From: Microbispora sp. H11081
Lineage (GTDB): Bacteria; Actinomycetota; Actinomycetes; Streptosporangiales; Streptosporangiaceae
Direction of reading: 5' to 3'
DNA length: 64,000 nt
Assembly (NCBI RefSeq): GCF_012999535.1
Contig: NZ_JABBWV010000002.1
Coordinates: 186,001 to 250,000 of the forward strand
Positions 46,313-55,695 of the stretch are shown piece by piece (within the stretch, counting starts at the first letter, position 1; each line of letters starts with the position of its first letter). The notes under the pieces are model-generated. The model was not told where the DNA came from and did no database searches. It was given only the letters and a program-made list of their open reading frames with translations. The translations under genes were made by a program, and so were the position numbers.

Positions 46313-48082
46313 ATGATGAAGAGATCCGGCGCGGCCCTGCTGGCCGCGGGCGTCGCTCTGACCCTGGGCCTCACGGCCTGCGGCGGCGGCGGTGGCGGCA
46401 ACGAAGCCGCCAAGGACAACGGCGGCTCGTCGGCCGGCGGTGCCCAGGACGCGTTCAACGCGGGCATCGACAAGGTGTACAACCCTTCGGACAAGAAGGG
46501 GGGGACGCTCAAGATGGCCATCTCCGAGGACTGGGACTCCGTCGACCCCGGCGACACGTACTACGCCCTGTCCTGGAACCTCATCCGGATCTACGGCCGG
46601 TCGCTGGTCATGTACAACCCCGCGCCCGGGGCCGAGGGCCGCAAGCTGGTCCCCGACCTCGCCGAGAGCCTCGGCACTCCGAGCGACGGCGGCAAGACCT
46701 GGACCTACAAGCTCCGCACCGGCGTGAAGTTCGAGGACGGCACGCCGATCACCTCCAAGGACGTCAAGTACGCCGTCCTGCGGTCCATGGACAAGAGCAC
46801 CTTCGTCAACGGCCCGACGTACTTCAACGACTGGCTGGACCTGCCGAAGGACTTCAAGAGCGTCTACAAGACGCCTGACGTCAACACCGACCAGGCGATC
46901 GAGACGCCGGACGACCAGACGATCGTCTTCCACCTCAACCGGGCCTTCGGCGGCTTCGACAACTTCGCCGCCCTGCCGGGCACCATCCCGGTGCCGAAGG
47001 ACAAGGACACCGGCATCAAGTACCGCGACCACGTGATCGCGTCCGGTCCGTACATGTTCGACAAGGTGGAGCCGGGCAAGCAGTACACGCTCGTCCGCAA
47101 CCCCAACTGGGACCCCGCCACCGACCCGAACCGCAAGGCGCTGCCCGACGGTTACGAGATCTCCCTCGGCGTGAACGCCGACGACCTGGACAACCGGATC
47201 ATCTCCGGCGACCTCCACGTCGACCTCGCCGGCTCCGGTGTCCAGCCCGCCGCCCTCGGCCGCGTGCTGAGCGACCCGGCCATGAAGGCCCGCGTCGACA
47301 ACCCGACCAGCGCCCGCACCTGGTACACCTCGATCATCGGTGACGTCCCGCCGCTGGACAACGTCGAGTGCCGCAAGGCCGTCATCTACGGCGCCGACCG
47401 GGTCAGCCTGCAGAACGCCTACGGCGGCGAGTTCGCCGGCGGCGACATCGCCACCAGCCTGATGCCGCCGTCGATCGGCGGGTGGAAGAAGCTCGACCTC
47501 TACCCGACCGGCACCGGCGACGCGGCCAAGGCCAAGGAGGCCCTGACCGCCTGTGGCAAGCCGGACGGCTTCGAGACCACGATGGCCTACCGCTCCGACC
47601 GGCCGAAGGAGAAGGCCACGGCCGAGGCGCTGCAGCAGTCCCTGGCCAAGGTCGGCATCAAGCTGACCCTGAAGGGCTACCCGACCAGCGACTACTACTC
47701 GCTCTACGCCGGCAAGCCGGACTTCGTGAAGAAGAACAGCATCGGCCTGGCCACCAACGGCTGGGGCGCCGACTGGAACGACGGCTTCGGCTTCATGTCG
47801 CAGATCACCGACAGCCGGACGATCCGCGCCGCGGGCAACTACAACCTCAGCGTGAAGAGCCCCGAGATCGACGCCCTGATCGACCAGGCGTACGTCGAGA
47901 CCGACACCGCCAAGCGTGACGAGCTGTGGGCTCAGGTCGACCAGAAGGTCATGGAGAACGCGTTCGTGCTGCCCAGCGTCTACTCGAAGTCCGTCCTGGT
48001 GAGGGGCAAGGGCGTGACCAACGCCTTCGTCACCGGTGCGTTCGACATGTACGACTACCTGGCCATGGGCGTCCAGCAGTAA
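46313..48082 (+). CDS. Peptide ABC transporter substrate-binding lipoprotein (family 5)
   Basis: 589 residues. A lipoprotein signal peptide ends in LGLTAC followed by a Gly-rich spacer, so Cys21 or so is lipidated. The SBP_bac_5 fold is visible in TLKMAISEDWDSVDPGDTYY, LVPDLAESLGTPSDGGKTW, YKLRTGVKFEDGTPITSKDV and ASGPYMFDKVEPGKQY. It captures di- or oligopeptides (some members nickel or heme) outside the membrane. Followed by a strong hairpin that may raise its transcript level relative to downstream genes. Confidence 0.92.
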   Translation: MMKRSGAALLAAGVALTLGLTACGGGGGGNEAAKDNGGSSAGGAQDAFNAGIDKVYNPSDKKGGTLKMAISEDWDSVDPGDTYYALSWNLIRIYGRSLVMYNPAPGAEGRKLVPDLAESLGTPSDGGKTWTYKLRTGVKFEDGTPITSKDVKYAVLRSMDKSTFVNGPTYFNDWLDLPKDFKSVYKTPDVNTDQAIETPDDQTIVFHLNRAFGGFDNFAALPGTIPVPKDKDTGIKYRDHVIASGPYMFDKVEPGKQYTLVRNPNWDPATDPNRKALPDGYEISLGVNADDLDNRIISGDLHVDLAGSGVQPAALGRVLSDPAMKARVDNPTSARTWYTSIIGDVPPLDNVECRKAVIYGADRVSLQNAYGGEFAGGDIATSLMPPSIGGWKKLDLYPTGTGDAAKAKEALTACGKPDGFETTMAYRSDRPKEKATAEALQQSLAKVGIKLTLKGYPTSDYYSLYAGKPDFVKKNSIGLATNGWGADWNDGFGFMSQITDSRTIRAAGNYNLSVKSPEIDALIDQAYVETDTAKRDELWAQVDQKVMENAFVLPSVYSKSVLVRGKGVTNAFVTGAFDMYDYLAMGVQQ

Positions 48083-48117
48083 CCGTCGCCAATCTGTTTC
48101 GGTAAGCCAGGGCGTAA

Positions 48118-48144
48118 GGGGGCCGGCCCACGAGGCCGGCCCCC
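48118..48144 (+). terminator. Strong hairpin between binding-protein and permease genes
   Basis: Perfect 11-base-pair stem GGGGGCCGGCC/GGCCGGCCCCC with a five-base CACGA loop, 15 bases before the next start. No T tract. It may act as a partial terminator or as an RNA-stabilising 3' structure, giving more binding protein than membrane subunits. Confidence 0.7.
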
Positions 48145-48159
48145 GGAGCCGGGGGGACT

Positions 48160-49173
48160 GTGGTCGCATACATCATCAGGCGCCTGATCGGCGCCGCGGT
48201 CATGCTCGCGGTGGTGAGCATGGTCACCTTTTCGATCTTCTTCGTGGTGCCGCGGGCCGCGGGCGCCACCGCGGAGGACTTCGCCGCGCGGTACGTCGGC
48301 AAGACGGCGACCGACGAGACGATCTCCAAGCTGGCCGACAGCCTCGGCTTCAACGACCCGGTGGTCGTCCAGTACGGGCGATGGGTCAAGGGGATCTTCG
48401 CGGGGTCCGAGTACAACACGGGAGCGAGCGTGGAGAGCTGTCCCGCTCCGTGCTTCGGCTACTCCTTCATCACCCACCAGCCCGTCTGGCCGGACCTGAT
48501 GGACCGCCTTCCCGTGACCCTGTCCCTCGCGCTCGGAGCGGCCGTGGTCTGGCTGCTAGCGGGAATCGGCACGGGTGTGCTATCCGCACTGCGAAGAGGG
48601 AGCATCTTCGACCGCGCGGCCATGACCGTCGCGCTGGCCGGAGTGTCGCTGCCGATCTTCTTCACCGGCATCGTCTCCCTGGTCGTCTTCAGCTACGGCC
48701 TGGGAATCACGGCCCCGGGCGGCGTCTACGTGCCCTTGTTCGAAAATCCGGTCCAGTGGGCGTACCACCTGCTCCTGCCGTGGATCACGCTCGCCTTCCT
48801 CTACGCGGCCTCCTACGCGCGGCTCACCCGTGCCGGGATGCTGGAGACGATGGGCGAGGACTACATCCGCACGGCCAGGGCCAAGGGACTGCCCGAGCGC
48901 ATGGTGGTCGTCAAGCACGGCCTGCGCGGCGCGCTGACCCCGATCGTGACGATCTTCGGTCTCGACTTCGGGCTGCTGCTGGGGGGCGCGGTGCTGACCG
49001 AGAAGACCTTCACGCTGAACGGCGTCGGCAAGTACGCGATCAACGCCATCGTGAAGAACGACCTGCCACAGATCATGGGCGTCACCATGCTGGCCGCGTT
49101 CTTCGTCGTCTTCGCCAACCTGGTCGTCGACCTCCTGTACGCCGTCGTCGACCCGAGGGTGAGGCTGGGATGA
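48160..49173 (+). CDS. Dipeptide/oligopeptide ABC transporter permease (DppB type)
   Basis: 337 residues from GTG 48160. N-terminal YIIRRLIGAAVMLAVVSMVTF, a large periplasmic loop, then five or so helices. The EAA loop is EDYIRTARAKGLPERMVVVKHGLRGALTPI, recognisable by its YIRTARAKGL core. Pairs with the DppC-like permease. Stop overlaps the ATPase gene (ATGA). Confidence 0.92.
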   Translation: MVAYIIRRLIGAAVMLAVVSMVTFSIFFVVPRAAGATAEDFAARYVGKTATDETISKLADSLGFNDPVVVQYGRWVKGIFAGSEYNTGASVESCPAPCFGYSFITHQPVWPDLMDRLPVTLSLALGAAVVWLLAGIGTGVLSALRRGSIFDRAAMTVALAGVSLPIFFTGIVSLVVFSYGLGITAPGGVYVPLFENPVQWAYHLLLPWITLAFLYAASYARLTRAGMLETMGEDYIRTARAKGLPERMVVVKHGLRGALTPIVTIFGLDFGLLLGGAVLTEKTFTLNGVGKYAINAIVKNDLPQIMGVTMLAAFFVVFANLVVDLLYAVVDPRVRLG

Positions 49174-50195
49174 GCTTCCTCGAACTGAAGGACCTGCGGA
49201 TCCACTTCCCGACCGACGACGGCCTGGTCAAGTCCGTCGACGGGCTGTCGTTCTCGCTGGAGCGGGGCAAGACGCTCGGCATCGTCGGCGAGTCGGGCTC
49301 GGGCAAGAGCGTGACCAGCCTCGGCATCCTCGGCCTGCACAAGGGCGGCCGGGCCCGCATCTCCGGCGAGATCTGGCTGGACGGCGAGGAACTCGTCGGC
49401 GCGAGCCAGGAGCACGTGCGGAAGCTGCGCGGCAAGAAGATGGCGATGATCTTCCAGGACCCGCTGTCGGCGATGCACCCGTTCTACACGGTCGGCGACC
49501 AGATCATCGAGGCGTACCGCATCCACAACGACGTCAGCAAGAAGGTCGCGCGCAAGCACGCGATCGACATGCTCGGCCGGGTGGGCATCCCGCAGCCGGA
49601 GCGGCGCGTGGACAGCTACCCGCACGAGTTCTCCGGCGGCATGCGGCAGCGGGCGATGATCGCGATGGCGCTGAGCTGCGACCCCGAACTGCTGATCGCC
49701 GACGAGCCGACGACCGCGCTCGACGTGACCGTGCAGGCGCAGATCCTCGACCTGATGCGCGACCTGCAGCGCGACTTCGACGCCGCGCTGATCGTCATCA
49801 CCCACGACCTCGGCGTCGTCGCCGAGCTGTCCGACGACATCCTCGTGATGTACGGCGGCAAGTGCGTCGAGTACGGGACGTCCGAGGACATCTTCGAGCG
49901 GCCCGAGCACCCCTACACCTGGGGCCTGCTCGGCTCGATGCCGCGCCTGGACCGCGAGCCGACGGAACGGCTGCTGCCGATCAAGGGCTCGCCGCCCTCG
50001 CTGATCAACGTGCCGTCCGGCTGCGCCTTCCACCCGCGCTGCGCGTTCGAGGAACGCACCGGCGGGCTGGGCAGCACGAAGGTCCCCGAACTGCTGGAGA
50101 CCGAGGGCGGCCACCTGGTGCGCTGTCACCTGTCCCATGAGCGCAGGCGCGCCATCTGGGAGAACGAGATCAAGCCGAACCTGGAGGCTTCGTGA
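49170..50195 (+). CDS. Peptide ABC transporter ATP-binding protein (DppD type)
   Basis: 341 residues. Walker [10 protein letters not shown]-loop [11 protein letters not shown], signature [12 protein letters not shown], Walker [13 protein letters not shown] and the H-loop ITHDLGV are all intact. The C-terminal oligo/dipeptide domain ([20 protein letters not shown]) with a four-Cys cluster region is typical of DppD. Coupled to both neighbours by 4-base overlaps. Confidence 0.94.
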   Translation: MSFLELKDLRIHFPTDDGLVKSVDGLSFSLERGKTLGIVGESGSGKSVTSLGILGLHKGGRARISGEIWLDGEELVGASQEHVRKLRGKKMAMIFQDPLSAMHPFYTVGDQIIEAYRIHNDVSKKVARKHAIDMLGRVGIPQPERRVDSYPHEFSGGMRQRAMIAMALSCDPELLIADEPTTALDVTVQAQILDLMRDLQRDFDAALIVITHDLGVVAELSDDILVMYGGKCVEYGTSEDIFERPEHPYTWGLLGSMPRLDREPTERLLPIKGSPPSLINVPSGCAFHPRCAFEERTGGLGSTKVPELLETEGGHLVRCHLSHERRRAIWENEIKPNLEAS

Positions 50196-51229
50196 ACGAG
50201 GAGCCCTTGCTGTCCGTACAGGGGCTGGAAAAGCACTTCCCGGTCACGAAGGGCCTGCTCAAGCGGCAGGTCGGCGCGGTCAGGGCCGTCGACGGCATCA
50301 GCTTCGACGTGCGGAAGGGGGAGACGCTCGGCCTGGTCGGCGAGTCGGGATGCGGCAAGACCACCACCGGACGCCTCGTCACCCGGCTGATCGAGCCGAC
50401 CGGCGGGAAGATCCTGTTCGAGGGCAACGACATCACGCACATGTCGCAGGGCCGGATGCGTCCGCTCCGCAGGGACGTGCAGATCATCTTCCAGGACCCC
50501 TACAGCTCGCTCAACCCCCGGCACACGGTCGGCGCCATCGTGGGCGCGCCGTTCCGGATCCAGGGCATCAAGACCGAGCAGGGCACCAAGAAGGCGGTCC
50601 AGGAGATCCTCGAACTGGTCGGCCTCAACCCGGAGCACTACAACCGCTACCCGCACGAGTTCTCCGGCGGCCAGCGGCAGCGCATCGGCATCGCGAGGAC
50701 GCTCGCGCTCAAGCCCAAGCTGATCATCGCCGACGAGCCGGTCTCCGCGCTCGACGTGTCGATCCAGGCCCAGGTCGTCAACCTGCTCGAGGACCTGCAG
50801 AACGAGCTCGACCTCACCTACGTGGTGATCGCGCACGACCTGTCGGTGGTCCGGCACATCAGCGACCGCGTCGCGGTGATGTACCTCGGCAAGATCGTCG
50901 AGATCGCGGACCGCAAGGGCCTGTACGAGGCGCCGATGCATCCGTACACCAACGCGCTGCTGTCGGCGGTGCCGATCCCGGACCCGAAGCGGCGCACGGA
51001 GCGGGAGCGGATCCGGCTGCAGGGCGACGTGCCCTCCCCGCTCAACCCCCCGCCCGCCTGCCGGTTCCACACTCGGTGCTGGAAGGCGCAGGACATCTGC
51101 CGCCAGGTCGAGCCGCCGCTGCTGACGCTGGCGCCCGGCCACCAGGCGGCCTGTCACTTCCCGGAGAACGCGCCCGCCGGCGCCGTCGCGGGGGCGGCGC
51201 GGGAGCAGGCCGCCACGCCCGCGGACTGA
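50192..51229 (+). CDS. Peptide ABC transporter ATP-binding protein (DppF type)
   Basis: 345 residues from a GTG overlapping the previous stop. Walker [11 protein letters not shown]-loop [11 protein letters not shown], signature [12 protein letters not shown], Walker [14 protein letters not shown]-loop [12 protein letters not shown]-terminal domain with [18 protein letters not shown]. Second ATPase of the heterodimer. The operon ends at the hairpin just downstream. Confidence 0.94.
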   Translation: MNEEPLLSVQGLEKHFPVTKGLLKRQVGAVRAVDGISFDVRKGETLGLVGESGCGKTTTGRLVTRLIEPTGGKILFEGNDITHMSQGRMRPLRRDVQIIFQDPYSSLNPRHTVGAIVGAPFRIQGIKTEQGTKKAVQEILELVGLNPEHYNRYPHEFSGGQRQRIGIARTLALKPKLIIADEPVSALDVSIQAQVVNLLEDLQNELDLTYVVIAHDLSVVRHISDRVAVMYLGKIVEIADRKGLYEAPMHPYTNALLSAVPIPDPKRRTERERIRLQGDVPSPLNPPPACRFHTRCWKAQDICRQVEPPLLTLAPGHQAACHFPENAPAGAVAGAAREQAATPAD

Positions 51230-51242
51230 GGCAGGACCCGGC

Positions 51243-51269
51243 CCCCGGCCCGGCGTCGCCGGGCCGGGG
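51243..51269. terminator. Bidirectional hairpin terminator
   Basis: Perfect 12-base-pair stem CCCCGGCCCGGC/GCCGGGCCGGGG with a three-base loop, filling the 40-base gap between the convergent ATPase and response-regulator genes. Confidence 0.85.
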
Positions 51270-51953
51270 TCAGGAGTAGGTGCCGGGGACGATCAGGCCG
51301 GTCTCGTAGGAGAGCACGACGGCCTGGACGCGGTCGCGCAGCCCCAGCTTGGTCAGCACGTTGCCGACGTGGGTCTTCACGGTCGTCTCGCTGACCACGA
51401 GCTGTGCGGCGATCTCGGCGTTCGACATGCCCTTCGCGATCAGGCGCAGCACCTCCAGTTCGCGCTCGGTGAGCCGGTCGAGCCGCGCCGGGGTGGCCTG
51501 CTGCTGCGCGGAGGGCAGCCGGGTGGAGAACCGGTCGAGCAGCCGCCGGGTGACGCTCGGCGCCACGATCGCGTCGCCCGCGGCCACCACGCGGATCGCC
51601 TGCACCAGCTCGTCAGGCGGCACGTCCTTCAGGAGGAAGCCGCTCGCGCCCGCGCGCAGCGCCTCCACGATGTACTCGTCCAGGTCGAACGTCGTCAGCA
51701 CGAGCACCTTCGGCACGTGGGCGGTCGGCGGGGCCTCGCGCACGATGCGGCGGGTCGCCTCGATGCCGTCGGTGCCTGGCATGCGGATGTCCATGAGCAC
51801 CACGTCGGGCAGCAGCGCCCGGGACTGCTCCATGGCCACCGCGCCGTCGCCCGCCTCGCCCACGACGGTGACGTCAGGCTCCGCCTCCAGGATGAACCGG
51901 AACCCGGTGCGCAGCAGCGGCTGGTCGTCGACAAGCAACACCCGGATCGTCAT
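51270..51953 (-). CDS. NarL/FixJ-type response regulator
   Basis: 227 residues from ATG 51953 with GGAGGGA nine bases ahead. Receiver domain: VLLVDDQPLLRTGF (acidic pocket), VVLMDIRMPGTDGIE (phosphoacceptor Asp at about 54) and LTTFDLDEYIVEALRAGASGFLLKD in overlapping parts. LuxR HTH: LTERELEVLRLIAKGMSNAEIA and VSETTVKTHVGNVLTKLGLRDR in parts. Lies 3' of its cognate kinase with about 70 bases between. Targets unknown; the adjacent peptide transporter is a candidate. Confidence 0.93.
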   Translation of the reverse strand: MTIRVLLVDDQPLLRTGFRFILEAEPDVTVVGEAGDGAVAMEQSRALLPDVVLMDIRMPGTDGIEATRRIVREAPPTAHVPKVLVLTTFDLDEYIVEALRAGASGFLLKDVPPDELVQAIRVVAAGDAIVAPSVTRRLLDRFSTRLPSAQQQATPARLDRLTERELEVLRLIAKGMSNAEIAAQLVVSETTVKTHVGNVLTKLGLRDRVQAVVLSYETGLIVPGTYS

Positions 51954-52023
51954 GTCGGGTCCCTCCGGAGAGGGACGGCGGGCCGCCGGGTGGCGGGGGA
52001 GACCCTGATTGTCATGCTCTCTC

Positions 52024-53244
52024 CTAGAGAGGGCTGTGCCTGAGGGGGCTGAGGGGGAACTGGGCGCGAACCTCGAATCCGCCCCCGGTGCGGGGACCGA
52101 TCCGCAGGACTCCACCATAGAGCGCCACCCGCTCGCGGATCCCCACGAGGCCGTGGCCCCTGCCCCCGGCCCGCGGCGAGTCCTCCGCCGCGCCGCGCCC
52201 GTCGTCCTCCACGTGGATGCACAGCTCGCCGGGCTCGTGCCGTACGGTGACCCAGGCGTGGGCGGCGGGCCCTGCGTGCCGCAGGCTGTTGGTCAGGGCC
52301 TCCTGCACGAGCCGGTAGGCGGCGAGGTCGACCCCGGGCGGCAGGTCGGGCGGCTCGCCCTCGATCCACAGCTCGGTCCGCAGGCCCGCCTCGCGCATCT
52401 GCTCCACCAGCGCCGGCAGGTCCCGCATGCCCGGCTGGGGCCCGCGTTCGGCCGGGCCGTCGGTGCGCAGCACGCCGACGATGCTGCGCATCTCCTTCAT
52501 CGCCGTACGGCCCATCTCCTCGATGGCGGTGAGGGCGTCGCGCGCCACGTCGGGCTTGGTGTCGAGCATCTTGCGGGCGGCGGCGGCCTGGACCGTCATC
52601 ACGCTGACGTGGTGGGCGACGACGTCGTGCAACTCCCGCGCGATGCGGGAGCGCTCCTCCGCCCTGGCGGCCCTGGTGTCGGCCTCCCGCGCCCGCTCCA
52701 GCCGGTCGGCCCGCTGGACCAGCTCGGAGAGGTAGGCGCGGCGCAGCCGCCTGGCCCGGCCGCACACCCAGCACAGCAGCAGGACGGTGGTGACCGCGAC
52801 GTAGTCGGTCCACGACGGGGCGCCCGCCCTGGCGAGGGGGCCGGCGAGGTAGGCGCAGAAGGAGACGAGCAGGGCGGCCACGCTCAGCGTCAGCCCCCGG
52901 TAGGCGGCCGCCGAGTAGAGCAGGACGAGACCGCCGATCTTGCTGAGGCCGGGCTCGTAGTGGAGCACGTCGAGCGCCGTCTGCGGGACGCAGACGGCCA
53001 CCAGCAGCACCAGGGGCCGGTCACGCCGCAGGGCCACAGGCAGCGTGCAGGCCGCGGCCAGGACCAGGTTGAGCGCGTCCGCGGGGCGCGCCGGGACCGA
53101 CCGCGGCCAGCCGGGTTCCATCCCTGAGCCGGCCGACGCGATCCACCACAGGGACGCGGCCGTCAGCACCACCGCGAGGATCGAGTCGGGGACCAGGAGA
53201 TGGGCCCGAAGCCAGGACCGCGTACTGCCGGGGGTGGTGCGCAC
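52024..53244 (-). CDS. Sensor histidine kinase (HisKA_3/NarL-partner type)
   Basis: 406 residues from GTG 53244. About five transmembrane helices in the first 165 residues with little extracytoplasmic sequence, suggesting it senses a membrane or intramembrane signal. The H-box is RIARELHDVVAHHVSVMTVQ (phospho-His in ELHDVV), N-box LVQEALTNSLRHAG, G-box VEDDGRGAAED and GHGLVGIRERVALYGG. Pairs with the downstream response regulator. Confidence 0.92.
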   Translation of the reverse strand: MRTTPGSTRSWLRAHLLVPDSILAVVLTAASLWWIASAGSGMEPGWPRSVPARPADALNLVLAAACTLPVALRRDRPLVLLVAVCVPQTALDVLHYEPGLSKIGGLVLLYSAAAYRGLTLSVAALLVSFCAYLAGPLARAGAPSWTDYVAVTTVLLLCWVCGRARRLRRAYLSELVQRADRLERAREADTRAARAEERSRIARELHDVVAHHVSVMTVQAAAARKMLDTKPDVARDALTAIEEMGRTAMKEMRSIVGVLRTDGPAERGPQPGMRDLPALVEQMREAGLRTELWIEGEPPDLPPGVDLAAYRLVQEALTNSLRHAGPAAHAWVTVRHEPGELCIHVEDDGRGAAEDSPRAGGRGHGLVGIRERVALYGGVLRIGPRTGGGFEVRAQFPLSPLRHSPL

Positions 53245-53350
53245 GTACCAAATCTAGGCGGTCACCGCGCACGTCCACCCTGCCCGGGACGGATATGCGA
53301 CTCCTCCCCACGGAGGAGTCGCGGGCCCACGGGCGCAGCGGTGGGCGCGG

Positions 53351-54211
53351 TCACAGCTCGTCGCTGGCCGCCCTTCTGCTGACCCGGGCCGACAGGCCGG
53401 GCTCGCGGTCGGGCACGGGCGGCGGGCTGCCGCCGAACTCCGGGCACAGCGCCTGGTGGTCGCACCAGTCGCACAGCCGTGAGCGGCGGGCGCGCCACTC
53501 CTTCGTGCGCACGGCGCGCTCGATGGCCGCCCACAGCGCCTCGACCTTGCGCTCGGTGGCCCGCAGGTCCGCCTCGTCCGGGACGTAGCGCACGATCTCG
53601 CCGTTCCCCAGATACATGAGCTGGAGCATCCGGGGGACCTGGCCGCTGCGCCGCCACAGCGCGAGCGCGTAGAACTTCATCTGGAACAGCGCCTTGGCCT
53701 CCCATTCACGCCCCGGCGCCGTGCCCGTCTTGTAGTCCACGACCCGCACCTCGCCGGTCGGCGCCACGTCGAGACGGTCGATGTAGCCGCGCAGCAGCAG
53801 CCCGCTCTCCAGCACGACCTCGACGTACATCTCACGCTCCGCGGGCTCCAGCCGCTGCGGGTCCTCCAGCGTGAAGTAGCGGTCGACCATGCCGCGCGCC
53901 TGCGCCAGCCAGGCGTCCCGCTCGCCGTCGTCCTCGAACAGCCCCGCGTAGTCGGGCTCCTCCGACAGCAGCCGGCGCCACTGGGGCTCCAGCAGGTCCT
54001 GCGCGGCGGCGACCGTCCGCGCCTCCGCGGGCAGGTCGTAGAGCCGCTCGAGCACGGCGTGAACGAGCGTGCCCCTGACCGCCGCGGCGGAGGGCCGCTC
54101 GGGGAGCTGGTCGATCACCCTGAACCGGTAGAGGAGGGGGCAGGTCATGAAGTCACCGGCCCGGGAGGGGGAAAGCGCGCCGATGACGGCGCGCTCTTCG
54201 GCGAGGGTCAT
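53351..54211 (-). CDS. RecB-like PD-(D/E)XK nuclease with Fe-S cluster ligands
   Basis: 286 residues from ATG 54211 (the frame opens further upstream at 54283). LSPSRAGDFMTCPLLYRF gives the first Cys; RGTLVHAVLERLY, the catalytic core GYIDRLDVAP...VRVVDYKTG and QMKFYALAL follow; LCDWCDHQALCPEF supplies three more Cys for a [4Fe-4S] cluster as in AddB/Cas4-type nucleases. Conserved next to trmI and the Pup-proteasome genes in actinobacteria (Rv2119 type). Probable DNA repair role, unproven. Confidence 0.9.
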   Translation of the reverse strand: MTLAEERAVIGALSPSRAGDFMTCPLLYRFRVIDQLPERPSAAAVRGTLVHAVLERLYDLPAEARTVAAAQDLLEPQWRRLLSEEPDYAGLFEDDGERDAWLAQARGMVDRYFTLEDPQRLEPAEREMYVEVVLESGLLLRGYIDRLDVAPTGEVRVVDYKTGTAPGREWEAKALFQMKFYALALWRRSGQVPRMLQLMYLGNGEIVRYVPDEADLRATERKVEALWAAIERAVRTKEWRARRSRLCDWCDHQALCPEFGGSPPPVPDREPGLSARVSRRAASDEL

Positions 54212-54369
54212 GCCCGAACTGTAGGACACCGGGCCGACATAACGCTCCCGCACCGGCCCGGCTCGCGCGACGTGGGCGATCACACGGTGCGCGACGGGCG
54301 GGCGAACTCATAGGCTGATCCCACGCCCCGCCACGTAGCATCGGGGGCGTGGAAGGGGAAGGCGGCCAC

Positions 54370-55539
54370 ATGAGCACACCGGTCAAGGAGTCCACCGGAC
54401 TGCGGATGGGACGGCCGTTCGGCATCCCCGTCTACGTCTCACCCACCTGGCTCATCGTGGCGGCGTTCATCACGATCAGCTTTCAGCCGGTCTTCGCCGC
54501 GAGCCTCCCCGGATACGGGCTCGTCGGCAGTTCCGTGGTCGCGCTGGTCTTCGCCGTGCTCCTCTACGCCTCTGTCCTGCTCCACGAACTGGCGCACTGC
54601 GTCGTGGCCAAGCACTACGGCCTGCCGGTGCGCAGGATCACGCTCTACATGCTCGGCGGCGTCTCGGAGATCGAGCGCGAGCCGGAGACGGCCGGCCGTG
54701 AGTTCAACGTCGCGCTCGCGGGGCCCCTGCTCTCGCTGGGCCTCGCGGCGGTCGGTTACGTGGTGTCCGCGGTCGCGTTCGTGACCGGGCCCGTCGACCC
54801 GTTGACCATGTTCATGCACCCGCCGAGCGGGCTCGTGCCGGTGCTGATCTGGCAGCTCTGGTCGTCCAACCTGATCGTGGGGATCTTCAACCTCCTGCCG
54901 GGGCTGCCGCTCGACGGCGGCCGGATGCTGCGGGCCGCCGTGTGGAAGGTCAGGCGCGACCCGGGCACCGGCACGCTGGTCGCCGCGTGGGTCGGCCGGG
55001 GCGTGGCGGTGGCGGTCGTCGTGGTGCCGCTCCTGATGAACCTGATGGCCGGTCAGGAGCCAGGCATCGGCAGCATGCTCTGGACCGTGGTGCTGGCGTC
55101 GTTCATCTGGTTCGGCGCGTCCCAGTCGCTGCGGGTGGCCCGCGTGCGCGCCCGGCTGCCGCAGTTGCGGGCCAGGGCGCTGGCCCGCCGGGCGATCCCG
55201 GTCACCGCCGAGGTGCCGCTGTCGGAGGGGCTGCGCCGGGCCCAGGAGGCGGGGGCGGGGGCCATGGTGGTGGTCGGCCACGACGGGCGCCCGGTCGGCA
55301 TCGTCAACGAGGCGGCGGTCAACGCCACTCCGGAGCAGCGAAGGCCGTGGGTGACCGTCGGCGCGCTGTCGCGTTCGCTTGAGCCCTCGATCGTGCTCGG
55401 CGCCGACCTGGAGGGGGAGTCCCTGCTCGACGCCATGCGGGAGACCCCGGCGCCGGAGTACCTGCTGGTCGAGCGGGGCGGGGAGATATACGGTGTGCTC
55501 GCCACCGCCGACGTCAACCGCATGTTCACCGGTGTGTGA
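54370..55539 (+). CDS. Site-2 protease family metalloprotease (M50) with CBS domains
   Basis: 389 residues from ATG 54370, with GGAAGGGGAAGG upstream; GTG 54349 is an alternative. Zinc motif LLHELAHCVVAKHYG in a transmembrane helix and the second motif NLLPGLPLDGGRMLRA (Asp ligand) identify an intramembrane protease of the SpoIVFB/Rv2625c class. About six helices are followed at residues 280–389 by two CBS-like motifs that may bind nucleotides and regulate activity. Divergent from the RecB-like gene with 158 bases between. Confidence 0.92.
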   Translation: MSTPVKESTGLRMGRPFGIPVYVSPTWLIVAAFITISFQPVFAASLPGYGLVGSSVVALVFAVLLYASVLLHELAHCVVAKHYGLPVRRITLYMLGGVSEIEREPETAGREFNVALAGPLLSLGLAAVGYVVSAVAFVTGPVDPLTMFMHPPSGLVPVLIWQLWSSNLIVGIFNLLPGLPLDGGRMLRAAVWKVRRDPGTGTLVAAWVGRGVAVAVVVVPLLMNLMAGQEPGIGSMLWTVVLASFIWFGASQSLRVARVRARLPQLRARALARRAIPVTAEVPLSEGLRRAQEAGAGAMVVVGHDGRPVGIVNEAAVNATPEQRRPWVTVGALSRSLEPSIVLGADLEGESLLDAMRETPAPEYLLVERGGEIYGVLATADVNRMFTGV

Positions 55540-55695
55540 GCGCGGCCGGGGGAACGATGTCCCCGGGGGCGGCCGCGCGCTCCCGCAGGCCGGTTCACCG
55601 TTCTTTTTTGCTACTTTCTGGGGTGATCGATCCGGCACATCCCGTGCCGGCGATGATGCCGGTCATCCGGTGGCGTTTCCGGAGGGAGAACTTCT

